Positions 1 through 8,362 of a DNA stretch of 12,592 bases are shown here, in pieces. The stretch's first letter is position 1; every line of letters begins with the position of its first letter. Both the position numbers and the translations under genes were made by a program. The stretch is from Asterionellopsis glacialis (lineage: Eukaryota; Bacillariophyta; Plagiogrammaphyceae; Rhaphoneidales; Asterionellopsidaceae), in the NCBI GenBank assembly GCA_014885115.2, contig WKLE02001116.1, positions 1 through 12,592 on the forward strand, read 5' to 3'. The notes under the pieces were generated by a model. It did not search any database. It worked only from the letters and a program-made list of their open reading frames with translations, and was not told the origin of the DNA.

Positions 1-371
1 ATGTATGGTACTGCAATAACAGTATAGATCCCACTAAACTAGTGGATCATCATAATATTCTTAAGAAAAGGGTCCTGTTATCTAAACTAGTATCATGAAC
101 AGTTGTCTTAAAAGCAACTGCGTCATGTTCACTCATGATGCATAGTGCATAAGTTTGAAGCTAATAGTAGGATATTTAAAACAACAAGATCCAACCTTAA
201 GTACATCACTACTATGAATAGCAGTATATGAATGATGTAAAGAATTTTAGTTGTAAACCAGAATTGTCCGACTTAACAATCAATCAAAAAGAACTCTCCA
301 GATGACATTCAATATTATCAAAGAGATACTCTTACATATCTACATACTGTAGAAAAATAAAAAATTTATAT

Positions 372-397
372 TGTACAAATTCCATAGGAATTGTACA
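372..397. repeat. Imperfect inverted repeat (hairpin)
   Basis: The arms TGTACAAATTCC and GGAATTGTACA are complementary apart from one bulged A and are separated by the 3-nt loop ATA. It lies about 100 bases upstream of the gag remnant. It could be a cruciform or transcript hairpin, or chance in AT-rich DNA. Confidence 0.55.
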
Positions 398-404
398 TAA
401 CCGC

Positions 405-443
405 ATGGCTAGCTAGTACATTCAGCTAGTAACTAATAGCCAT
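405..443. repeat. Second imperfect inverted repeat beside the first
   Basis: ATGGCTAGCTAGT (405-417) and ACTAATAGCCAT (432-443) pair imperfectly around a 14-nt loop. The motif CTAGT or CTAGC recurs several times between 405 and 455. Its closeness to the 372-397 hairpin may mark the edge of a small non-autonomous element, but no target-site duplication was seen. Confidence 0.4.
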
Positions 444-494
444 AGTATAACTAGCAAAAAAAATCACTATAAGAGATACTAAACAAAAACTTAG

Positions 495-1070
495 TATGAA
501 GAACATAGAGGCCATGAATTGCCCTATACAAAAATCAAGCCACTCAATGAATTACCACTTTGTTACCACTTAGCGATGACTGACAACTTCAAGTTGCAAG
601 AGTCTGTCGCAAGGCTTTGCCAGTTGAATGAATATTTGCTATATTTTCTGATGGATCACAATGGTAAAAAAATTCGAAAATTCGACGACAAACTTGTTGA
701 CATTTTGGATCAGGCAAAACCACTTAAGTGGCAATCAGCCCTAATTGCTAGCAACCTTGACCCACATGATCTCTCGTGGGAGGATACCGTGGACTACTTC
801 AAGAAGTTAGAGGCGCGCGATAACATAGATTGTGAACTTGCTAAGACTAAACCACCGTGAACAAACAGAAAAGAATTCCAATCGCAATAACAACACACTT
901 ATAAATGGTGTAGCAACTGTCATATGAACAACCATAACACCAGCAAATGTACTGCAGACAAGTCAAAAAAGAAGGATTCCGGCAAATCCAAGACATATAC
1001 ACAGGAGCAGGTAAACGTGATGATTGGTTTGCTCAAAGTATCAAAAGATAGTAAGAAAAAGAAATGTTAA
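495..1070 (+). pseudogene. Ty3/gypsy gag remnant with CCHC zinc knuckle
   Basis: Gag forms the particle that packages the element RNA. This copy lacks the N-terminal capsid half that the minus-strand gag at 8362-7481 retains. What remains aligns to that copy through shared strings such as YHLAMTDN, RLCQLN and AKPLKWQ, then ASNLDPHDL and DYFKKLE, at about 550-810. After stops at 858-860 and 888-890 the same frame continues into a perfect zinc knuckle, C-x2-C-x4-H-x4-C, at 909-950, followed by a Lys/Ser-rich tail that ends at the stop at 1068-1070. The first Met codon in frame is internal, and the 5' end here is simply the first codon after an upstream stop at 492. The knuckle and alignment make gag identity secure; the break points are approximate. 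Confidence 0.88.
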
Positions 1071-1832
1071 GTACAGTATGAATCAAATTCTTCTTCCGAT
1101 AACGAACCTAGTTCGTACTTTATGCAACATAGTAAAATTAAACGTAAAAATAGTAGTGAAGATTTAAACAATTACTTTACACCTACTTCCTACACTGAAT
1201 CAAACCTTTTCCCCAACGTAGAACAATCATACAACATGCTGCGTAGTCAGCAAAAAGCAAAAAAGCAAAAATCTACGCACTGCACTACTGAAGTAGTAGA
1301 TGGCAAGCTTGTTCCTATAGGGATCCTACTCAACACTGGTACTACTGCAACAATCATCCTTAAGGATCTCATGGAATGGGGGAAGGCCAGTTCTTACAAG
1401 AACCCTAAACCTACACAGTGGAACACAATGGGAGGTAACTTTATCACTAAGTGGAAAGCGCAAATAAATTTTACTCTCCTGGAGTTCACGGACAAAAAGA
1501 CAATAGTCTGGTCCTGTCACGTGGACGAACGCACAAATCAAACAGATGCGCAGTACAACATGATCATTGGAAACCATCTGATGCAGGCCATGGGCCTCAA
1601 CATACATTTTAGCACATCAACTATCCACTGGGAAGGGTATGAATTACCCATAAAATACTGCGGAGAGGTCTCAGACCCAAAATGCACAGAAGCGATCTAT
1701 CATATGGCTGTCCAGCCACCTGTCCTCAAGGAAGCGGAACTACAGCAATCATCCACATTAGATGCTAACTATGAAAAAGTTGATTTAGGCAAGGCAGCCT
1801 CTCACTGGAAACACCTAACTTATAATGAGTGA
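1071..1832 (+). pseudogene. Ty3/gypsy aspartic protease domain, catalytic Asp replaced
   Basis: This is in the same frame as gag. The first part (to about 1260) is a polar Lys/Ser-rich linker. The protease core follows: the flap-side strand GKLVPIGILL leads into LLNTGTT at 1326-1346, where retropepsins have D-[ST]-G. The first residue of the triad is Asn (codon AAC, 1332-1334). The C-terminal half carries an IIGNHLMQAMGLNIHF stretch, which matches the conserved IIG-x-D-L-x2-LG-x-x-x-F pattern of gypsy proteases. Retropepsins need this Asp for water activation, so the domain should be inactive. A stop at 1830-1832 separates it from the reverse transcriptase part, but the frame is unchanged. 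Confidence 0.85.
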
Positions 1833-2135
1833 AAAATAATGCTTAAATGCCTACAAAAATACCCACAAGCCTTTAAGGGCAGGCTCGGCACACTTATGAT
1901 AAAACCCGTTAGACTAGAAATAGAAGCTGACCCAGAACCATATCACGCCAGGCCATTCCAAGTACCATGTTCCTTAGAAGGGACTACTAAACGGGAAATT
2001 AATAGGGTAGAGTCAATAGGTATTTTAGAAAAGAACCACGATAGTGAATAGGCAGCTGTCATACCAAAGAAAATGGGTGATGTACGTATTGTAACCAACT
2101 TTTGTCAACTCAACAAAGTAATTTAAAAACAACTA
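1833..2135 (+). pseudogene. Reverse transcriptase, N-terminal fingers only
   Basis: The frame continues from protease. The stretch YHARPFQVP (about 1950-1976) followed by a Lys/Arg-Glu helix and SIGILEKN is the classic Ty3/gypsy reverse transcriptase entry region. After a stop at 2049-2051 (where the family has Trp), IPKKMGDVRIVTNFCQLNK matches the IPKK-D/N-G-x-R-x-x-x-D-F-R-x-LN motif. The usual Asp-Phe-Arg is Asn-Phe-Cys here. A few residues between the stop and IPKK are also missing. The similarity ends near 2130. The palm domain with the YxDD catalytic motif is absent, because the next codons already belong to RNase H. Confidence 0.87.
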
Positions 2136-2513
2136 CTGTCTATAGAAGAGACACTTAAGGAATATAAAAACATACTATGGGGTCAAAAGCTAATAGTACA
2201 CATGGACCATAAAAACATATTGTATGGCAGAATGGCTAGCAAATGAGTATGCAGATGGCATACAATGCTAGAAGAATACGGTGCAGAATTCGTCCTTATT
2301 GCTGGTGAACACAACGTCATTGGTGACCCACTTTCATGATTAGATGCAAGATGGGCCGATGACGCATATGGAAAATTTGATGAAGTTCCAGAACTTATCA
2401 ATGTCATGGAAGCGTATCCAATAACACAGTAGGAAATCTAAGAAACAGCCTTTCCGATATTCCCTCCATTAATTAAACTATATCAACAAAAAGATTGAAA
2501 GCTTAGGAAAATA
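2136..2513 (+). pseudogene. RNase H C-terminal part and connection region
   Basis: Directly after the deletion point the frame reads ETLKEYKNILWGQKL then VHMDHKNILYG. This is the region of Ty3/gypsy RNase H around the third acidic residue (family pattern T-D-H-K-N-L). It continues as EEYGAEFVLIAGEHNVIGDPLS with a stop where the family has Arg (ADALSR), and then an acidic connector. The first two RNase H catalytic acids lie in the deleted part. In-frame stops are at 2244, 2337, 2430, 2439 and 2496 (first base). RNase H would remove the RNA template strand during reverse transcription; this fragment cannot. Confidence 0.85.
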
Positions 2514-3421
2514 ATGCGTGATGCAAAACCTGGTACGTTTACAAATAGAGAAGTCAAAGGTGAACCGCTCATACACTCTGAAGGTAATATATATTTACTG
2601 GAGAAACTTCAACAATGCGTCGTAGCTTGTTATCATGAGTACTTAGCGCATCCAGATGAAACTTGTACAGAAGCAACCATACGGCAACACTTTACTTGGC
2701 CTAGACTAAGAAAGCACATACAGAACTTCTGAAAAACACATAAACAATGTCAGCTCTGTAAAAAGCAATGTAAGAAATATGGACACTTACACCCTAAAGA
2801 GGCTGAAAGGTTACAATGGGAGAGAGTTCATATAGACAAAAATATACTATCAAATCCAATTTAGGTACATGAACACTACAATGTCTTACTATGATAGATC
2901 CTGCCACAGGCTGGTTCAAAATCAAGGCACTTAAAGATAAAACAGCTGACACCATAATAGAAGCATTCCACTCTGCATGGTTATGCCGGTATCCACGACC
3001 AAGGTAGATAGGATACGACAACGGCTCAGAGTTCAAGGGTATCTTCGAAAAGACACGCATAAACTTGGGTCTAAGTAAAAAGCCAACAACTGTGTAGAAT
3101 CCCCAATCAAACGTTATCATAGAGTGTGTACATCAATTAATCAGTAATTTGTTACTTGCACTCAACATAAGCAAATACGCCAATCCACTTACTATAGGAG
3201 ATGATGAACCTTGGGATAACATACTGAGCTCCATAGCCCAGGCTATACACAGTACTTACCACACTAGGTTAGAAGCCATGCCTGGACAATTAGTATTTGA
3301 ACGTGACATGTTATTGCCAATTGCATTTAGAGCAAATTGGGCTCATATGAAAAACAAGAAACAAACATTAATTAATAAAAATAATCAAAGAGAAAACCGT
3401 AACACCATGTGTAAGCTTTAG
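2514..3421 (+). pseudogene. Ty3/gypsy integrase: HHCC zinc domain and catalytic core
   Basis: The N-terminal zinc-binding domain is complete: H-x4-H at 2634-2651 and C-x2-C at 2748-2759, with a stop at 2730 between them. The catalytic core begins at HID (Asp codon 2835-2837). After a stop at about 2862 the frame shifts near 2860-2880 and continues as TMIDPATGWFKIK, then YDNGSEF (Asp 3017-3019), with stops at 3005 and 3095. NPQSNVIIE (Glu 3122-3124) follows. The DDE catalytic triad is therefore still spelled out, although across a frameshift and stops. The helical C-terminal part of the core ends with PGQLVFERDMLLPI. Integrase joins element cDNA to the host chromosome. Confidence 0.9.
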
Positions 3422-3615
3422 GTGACCTAGTTATGTTAGAGAAGCCAGGAATTATACCAAAAATGGACCATCCTTGCACAGGTCATCATGAAGTGCTTCA
3501 AGTATTTACGAACGGTACTGTGCGCATCCATAGAGGCATTATAGAAGAGACAGTTAATATTCATCATGTGATGCTGTACTACAAGTGCACACAGGACAGC
3601 TCAGGAAGCAAATGA
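3415..3615 (+). pseudogene. Integrase C-terminal domain in a shifted frame
   Basis: The reading frame shifts again near 3413-3420. From there GDLVMLEKPG begins the SH3-like C-terminal domain typical of this gypsy group (family pattern VGD-x-V-L-x-x-x-PG). It is followed by FTNGTVRIHRG and VNIHHVMLYY, which correspond to the conserved NGTV-x-I-x-RG and VNIRR-x-x-PYY motifs. The stop is at 3613-3615. Normally a polypurine tract and a 3' LTR would follow within a short distance. Here the next bases already align, on the opposite strand, with a LINE element. Confidence 0.85.
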
Positions 3616-4681
3616 AGTACACTCTAACGTTTCTATCATTTTTTGTAGCGTTGGCTGTAGATGTTCATATTTTTTTGAGTTGTGGTGGAGTTAGAGCTGT
3701 CAAAGCCTCAGTGAATTGGTGGGGCAAGTATGGTAGTTTTATTCCCAAAACGTTTTGTGGTGTCTAGGTCTATATATAATCCTTGATGGTCTGAAATCAA
3801 GTGTTGGGATATTCCATCATAACCACAAGCAAAATGTCATGATTGATTGATTCATTGAAGTTTCCAAAGATAAGAACTTCCTGTTTTATATTGCGAATTG
3901 AGGCAAAGAGAGAACGTAAATCTTGATGAAAATGCTTGCAAGGATCAGAGTCGGTTTTGTCAAATTTTAATTGTAGAATCGATTTGTGCTGACCATGAAC
4001 AGTAATTTTTTGATGACTGTCTGGTCAAGATGATTTGGTTGATTTATAACAGGCAATGATGTTGAATACCTTTTGGTTGGTGCCTTGTATGATATGATGA
4101 ATCCATTGGCCTAAAAAATTGGTCTTGACTGTAACAATTCTGCCAGAGTATGACTTATTAACGATGCTTATGATTCTGCCAGGTTTGTAATAAGCAGAAG
4201 CTTGAATTGGTGATCAGGTTTACCAGCTGCATCCACGATTTAAGAAGTTTTTAATACTCTCATAAATGCAATCTTGTACCTGGTATTTAGTGTTGTTGAG
4301 ATTAGGTTCAGTGGCTACGAAGTGATCAATATCGTAATTTTTGATAACATTGCAAATGTCATATAAATCTCCACCAGTCTTAGATAAGTGAATGCCGTTT
4401 AGGTTGATACAATAGAGTCCGGTAATATTTTTTGGTTTGAGATCCATAAGGTTTCCTATAGGTTCATGTATGGAATACGTGGGGGTTTTATTATGAATAA
4501 ATGTTTCGTGAAGGGTTGACATGTGTATGGTCTTAAATGAAGGAGTAGATTGATAATCTATGTGCTTTGTGGTGTTGTGTGGTTCATTGTGAGATGTTGT
4601 AGGGAAATTGAAGTGGTGAAATGATGTTTGCTCTTTGTTATTCATCATGATTATTATCTTAGGGTTTGCTTGCTGCCGCAT
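3616..4681 (-). pseudogene. LINE endonuclease (EEP/APE-like) domain, decayed
   Basis: An EEP endonuclease nicks target DNA to prime LINE reverse transcription. After a Thr/His-rich linker, GLYCINLNGI (residues 88-97 from 4681) gives the first metal-site Asn motif, and ATEPNLN (residues 123-129) supplies the conserved catalytic Glu. Past two stops near 4220 the frame continues with YYKPGRI-x-S and GRIV, then GQWIHHII and VFNIIACY. It reaches the phosphate-binding motif, where the usual GDFN reads GNFN (Asn codon 3862-3860). A segment normally holding further conserved residues is missing. After a frameshift SDHQGLYIDL (His motif at 3794-3786) closes the domain, followed by a helical segment that in the family leads to reverse transcriptase. 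Confidence 0.82.
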
Positions 4682-4690
4682 TGAGCATGC

Positions 4691-5422
4691 CTAAGACTGA
4701 GCTACAGCTAGGTTTTGTTGGAGTAGCAGATTGGTTGAGTTTCTTAGGAGGGGTAGAGTAGTTGGGAGAGATGAATGTTTCTTATCCTGATTACCTTTGA
4801 GAAGTTGAATCAATTTGGCCACTTGTCGCCAATGTTCTTCTTGAGATTCAGCTAAGTGCTTTGCATGGGTCTCCTGTGATTGGAGTAGTTGTTGGGAAAT
4901 TTCTTTATATTGTTTAGAATTTTTTTCCTCCATAAGCTTATTCTGTGCCGTTAGGTTTGCAACTTATTGAGTCAACAACTTATTAACAGAAGATAAATTC
5001 TGAATAATATCATCTTCTAATGGTTCTTTGATTTTGGTAGTTAGGGGAGAAAAAATTGTTGTTGCATCTCTGGTAGTATTATGTGATGTACCAGCAACTT
5101 CAGCCCAGGATAAAGATTTGTGGATGCTAGATGGAGGATATGTGTAATTTTCATCATTATCTGTCAGGTTGCTGACTGTTGAGCCTATGCTGCATTCAAA
5201 AATAGAGATATAAGATTCTTCTCCTGATGAGTCATCATTCCATAGTTTATTTGGTTGTATTTGTAATGGCGGAAAGTTAGTAGGGTGGGACATGAGAGCA
5301 TCCTCAGGAATGTCATTTTTTAATGAAGATTCCAAAAGAATAGCCACACTGTTTTTAACTTTGCTGAAGTTAGCAATGTCAGTTATTACATTCCATCTAC
5401 CACGTTGGGAGGTATTTTGCAT
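4691..5422 (-). pseudogene. LINE linker region with coiled coil
   Basis: This continues the element in a different frame from the N-terminal part and in the same frame as the endonuclease. The first 150 codons are acidic and Ser/Thr-rich with low complexity, including the string SLSWAEVAGTS, which resembles the SWA linker seen in many ORF1 proteins. After a stop at 4964-4966 comes a Gln/Glu/Lys-rich helix (about 4930-4790) in which hydrophobic residues recur as in a short coiled coil, probably for oligomerisation. A further stop lies at 4691-4693. No enzyme motif is present. The uninterrupted frame between and after the stops argues that these were originally one protein. Confidence 0.68.
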
Positions 5423-5429
5423 CTTGCAT

Positions 5430-6279
5430 AGGTGAGAAACACCGGGGGTATTTTCATCTTGTCAGAGATGTAAAACATCATATCATGTGTGCAACCGTGA
5501 ATAGGTACTACTCAAGAAGTCGCTAATATCTTGTTTTGGTTATTAATAGCATTGGGACAAGCAATCGGGTGAGAGTATTTGGTCCTGTACTTGACGTATA
5601 TATGTCACTGATCACCACCATTTAGTCCTGTGAAGCATTTGAGTATCCAATCTACTTCCTTCACATTGCTCTTCCTACATTGAACTTCATAAGATTTAGT
5701 GGATAAACAGCAGTTATCATTGTTAATTGAGGGTGATGTGCACGAAGTTTCTTTGTAACTTAAGAATTCAGTGTATCGATCATTATCCATCCCGCCATGT
5801 AATGAGTCTAAAATCCAACCAAAAGGTACAATGTCTACTTCATTCTCTTTCCAAGCATGGCTTTGAAGGAATAACTGGCATTGTTTTAGTGTAGCATTGA
5901 CATGATAATTATTCTTGATCATTGTTAAAGGAACTTCAGTATGTATACAATAGCAAATGACAATCTTGCCTTTAGTTTTGTTTCGTCCTTGAAAAGCATG
6001 GACGTTGTAATGATGTGAATACTTGGTGCTCCAGTTGCAGTTTTGAAGTAATTTAGATGAGACTTTTTGGATTTCATTGTCAAAGATGTTGATGGAGTCT
6101 CCAAAGAAATGAACCATTGCTACAAGAACCGAGATGTGGTGTGGGACAATATCTTGGGCAAGACTTGGATTTGCAATGGGCATTTTGAACTTGATGATCA
6201 TTTCTTTGTGAGCATAAGATTTGCCTGTCTTCTGAGTTGCGGCTGGTGCTTCATCTTTGAGGGCTTTAAAAGGATACAT
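5430..6279 (-). pseudogene. LINE ORF1-type N-terminal region
   Basis: The segment opens 224 codons from 6279 to 5605, with the first Met at 6279. It begins with a basic, Ala-rich linker and then alternates beta-like and helical stretches. Two parts resemble the N-terminal region of diatom-type EEP/RT elements: KGKIVICYCIHTEV followed by a helix and VPFGWILDSLHGGMDND, where the family has a conserved G-W-L-L-x-S-x-x-x-M-D; and CRKSNVKEVDWILKCF, which in the family precedes a YPLGI-R-x-R-x-VP segment. After a stop at 5602-5604 the same frame remains plausible (HIYVKYRTKYSHP) and passes a second stop. It changes frame near 5430. Its role is inferred to be RNA binding, as for ORF1 or gag-like domains; no known nucleic-acid-binding motif is explicit. 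Confidence 0.7.
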
Positions 6280-6283
6280 ACAA

Positions 6284-6306
6284 GATCGTTGTTCTGAACA
6301 ATGATC
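6284..6306. repeat. 23-nt near-perfect palindrome at the LINE 5' border
   Basis: GATCGTTGTTC (6284-6294) and GAACAATGATC (6296-6306) are inverted copies around a single T, with one mismatch. The palindrome lies five bases outside the LINE start codon and nine bases before the plus-strand coding fragment at 6315. It may mark an insertion or rearrangement junction, or be a dimeric regulator site. It could also be chance. Confidence 0.6.
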
Positions 6307-6314
6307 TAAAATAG

Positions 6315-6709
6315 AACAAGATTATTTGCAAAGTCGTTGAAGACCGCAGAGACAATCAAAGATTTGACAGCGCCTACACACCAGATTTGACTGACAAATG
6401 TCTTCCTATGTGGCAAAACAAGCGTACAAGGACAGAATTGAAATCTGATACTGCAAAACACAGAAGAGTTGTTGTCTATAATGGTTTATTAGATTCTGAA
6501 ACATCGTTTTTGGATAAACAAAAGAAGAAGAAGAAGAACATTACAAGCAAGCTTTGAAGCCTAAGAACAAACACTTTAACAATGTTTCATATTCTGAAAC
6601 TTACAAGAAATCAACAAACCAAGATAAAGACATAGAGGATGGGATGGATCATCATGAGAGTCACCATGTATTTGCACAAACCAACAAGGTCCATATCAAA
6701 ATGAAATAG
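6315..6709 (+). pseudogene. Broken coding fragment of unknown family
   Basis: From 6315 to about 6540 one frame is open without a Met start and reads as a real protein. It includes VVEDRRDNQRFD and LTDKCLPMWQNKR, then HRRVVVYNGLLDSETSF. At a run of AAG/GAA triplets (6522-6540) the open frame changes. It continues with a Lys/Asn-rich, disordered-looking stretch ending in GMDHHESHHVF and a stop at 6707-6709. Both parts lack similarity to retrotransposon proteins known to me. The string GMD-x-HES recurs at about 9360 in the PHD-containing gene downstream (GMDDHESYF), so the two may be parts or copies of one gene family. Its left end is cut by the LINE border. I do not recognise a function. Confidence 0.5.
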
Positions 6710-7480
6710 TTCAAAACTCTATGCATGACACAATGAAGCCATTCAAAAATATAAAATATTAATGCCCAATCTCAAAAGTTTTTGGTTAAACAGAAGGTTA
6801 CAGTTGCAACTAGGTCTCAATCAAGACGTGTGTCTGCCAATGTACATAAGAAAGAAAAGTACCAATATGTAGAAAGATAGTAAAAGAATTTTGAAGCTTA
6901 AACTACATTGCAATTTCATTGCAGTCAATCAAATATATATATTTAGGATCCAACAAAAAAAATTGTGACACAAAAACTCTAAACATATCCCAAATTAATA
7001 AAACATGTTCAACCATCACCTAAAATATGACATTGTTTGAAAAAAAAATTGTTATATGAATGCAAAAAAGAGTCTTAGTTAAAAACTAAAGTAAGTCAGC
7101 TAAGAAACAAAAAATTCATCAAAAGGAGAAAAAAATGGCAATAGAGAACAATACAATATGGCATAAAGAGAAGTGTTGATTTGTAAGCTAACACATAGTT
7201 TTAGTATTCATTAAATTTTTTTGGCTTAGTTGTCATCTGTAACCTGAGTGATAGTGACAATATTTATGTCATGGAGTGACATATTTTTCAAGCTGGCAGA
7301 CTTTTTTGTGTGACTTACAGACTATTAAAATGCAAGAGGGTGCTGGGATATATGTCAAAGGACAGACCAAAAAAAATTTCATGCCTATCTTGTATTGGGT
7401 CATATTTTTTACCCTAATGCAGAAATAAAATATGTGAAAAAAAAGGTATGAAAATATGTGAAGATTGGTGTGAGATTCCA
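6710..7480. other. AT-rich stretch with only a short possible coding trace
   Basis: A stretch of about 28 open codons at 6796-6880 on the plus strand encodes a basic peptide (KVTVATRSQSRR then Lys-rich). It could be a nuclear-localisation-like tail of the preceding fragment after further frameshifts. The rest is AT-rich with many homopolymer A and T runs. A small inverted repeat, TATGTCA/TGACATA around a 5-nt loop, lies at 7265-7283. No promoter, terminator or element end could be established. Confidence 0.5.
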
Positions 7481-8362
7481 CTATGATGTCTTTTTGTTAT
7501 TTTGTTTGGAAATCTTTTCCATTTGCTCACACTTCTGATTTTTTTTGGGCTTTGTAGGTTTTTCTGACTTGGAGAGTTCATGATCAATATTATTGTGAAC
7601 CTCTAATTTCTTGAAGTAGTCCATGGTATCTTCACACAAAAGATCATGAGGATCAAGGTTGCTAGCAAATAGGGCGAATTGCCACTTAAGTGGTTTTGCT
7701 CTATCCAGGATGTCAATACGCTTGTCATTGTTGAATTTTTTATCATTTGGATCCATTGGAAAATATGGCAAAATATTTGTTCAACTGGCAAAGCCTCATG
7801 GCAAACTCTTGCAACATGAGGTTGTCAGTCATTGCTAGATGGTAGCGAAGGTATTTCTTTTCGCAGCTTGACATGTGTCTAGATGAGAAAAAAAATCTTG
7901 CCTACGTTGTTGAATACCAGTTCAAAGACCTCTTCAGGATCTTTCTGGACTGGTTTCTTGAGGCTTGCATTTTTGCTCTGGCGATTGGCATTAGCTGCTT
8001 GAAACAGCTGCCTTGACCTGCCTTTCAAAAGGGTGAGCGCCATGGAGGTTTTGGATGAGGCTTTGGCAAGGGGATAATCCTGCTTGACCTCAGCAAACTC
8101 AATCCTCCACTGGATCCACTCTTCAGCAGATCCATCCTCAAATTGTTTCACTCTCTTTTCAATGGTCTCAGAATCTGAGCTTTTGTCAGAGGGATCAATG
8201 CAGACCTTGATGATCTTGTATGCATCCTTGTCTTCGTCTTTCAACTTTGACCTCTCTTTCTTTGTTTTACAAAGGGATTGCAGGAGGTTTCAGTAGAGTC
8301 TGCTGTTGACTCAACTCCTGAGCTTTCTTCTCAAACTCAGTAGAGGAGTAAAAGGTCTTCAT
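7481..8362 (-). pseudogene. Second Ty3/gypsy gag, N-terminal part preserved
   Basis: An ATG on the minus strand at 8362-8360 opens a plausible gag start (a helix with FEKKAQELSQQQ). After a frameshift and stop near 8265 it continues as the capsid region, with EEWIQWRIEFAEVKQ and ALTLLKGRSRQLF (about 8140-8015). This is followed by VFELVFNNVGK, a shift near 7880, and YHLAMTDN / RLCQLN. Another shift near 7780 leads to MDPN, AKPLKWQ and ASNLDPHDL, with a stop at 7481. The shared part aligns with the plus-strand gag at 495-860, including 22 identical consecutive bases (copy 1 about 715-736). It ends before the zinc knuckle, and no pol follows. Three or more frameshifts make it non-functional. 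Confidence 0.85.

Larger units (their letters stand above)
1..494. other. AT-rich stretch without recognisable gene
   Basis: All frames on both strands are closed by frequent stops, and I found no stretch matching a known protein family. A copia-like polyprotein remnant was considered on the minus strand but no diagnostic motif was found. The right end contains two imperfect hairpins (372-397 and 405-443). The stretch lies just 5' of a truncated Ty3/gypsy gag. It could be eroded element sequence or the genomic flank, but no LTR ends or primer-binding site could be identified. Confidence 0.6.
495..3615 (+). mobile_element. Decayed Ty3/gypsy LTR retrotransposon, internal region
   Basis: The order gag, zinc knuckle, protease, reverse transcriptase start, RNase H end, integrase is the canonical Ty3/gypsy order (integrase last, unlike copia). 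Everything from 495 to about 2860 is in one frame, so the element originally encoded a single Gag-Pol frame. It is now interrupted by more than a dozen in-frame stops and at least two frameshifts in integrase. The N-terminal half of gag and the reverse transcriptase catalytic core are missing. No LTR is visible on either side: the left flank is unassigned and the right end runs straight into a LINE remnant. It is non-functional and non-autonomous. Confidence 0.92.
3616..6283 (-). mobile_element. LINE-like (non-LTR) retrotransposon, 5' portion only
   Basis: Read on the minus strand, this block holds an N-terminal nucleic-acid-binding-like region (6279 to about 5430), a linker with a coiled coil (about 5422-4691) and an endonuclease/exonuclease/phosphatase (EEP) domain (about 4440-3760). 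This order precedes the reverse transcriptase in a group of non-LTR elements I associate with diatoms and relatives. No reverse transcriptase is present: the coding similarity ends at about 3616 against the gypsy integrase. One frame serves from 5422 to about 3805, interrupted by stops. LINE copies usually lose their 5' end; this one has lost its 3' half, so a later deletion or rearrangement is likely. Confidence 0.8.

Noticed and set aside
1..360. Possible copia-type polyprotein remnant on the minus strand
   Set aside because: A few residues looked suggestive, but no RNase H or integrase motif could be found and stops are dense.
519..521. TTG as the start of gag
   Set aside because: The element is eukaryotic and the N-terminal half of gag is missing, so no true start is present here.
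1326..1607. Minus-strand open frame of 93 codons
   Set aside because: It lies opposite the well supported protease domain, and its composition is that of an antisense reading.
2794..3120. Minus-strand open frame of 108 codons
   Set aside because: It is antisense to the integrase core, whose DDE motifs are readable on the plus strand.
6067..6297. Plus-strand open frame of 76 codons
   Set aside because: It is opposite the LINE N-terminal region, which shows family-like motifs on the minus strand.
7265..7283. Small inverted repeat as a terminator
   Set aside because: It has a 7-bp stem in AT-rich DNA, no adjacent gene end, and a eukaryotic context; chance is likely.
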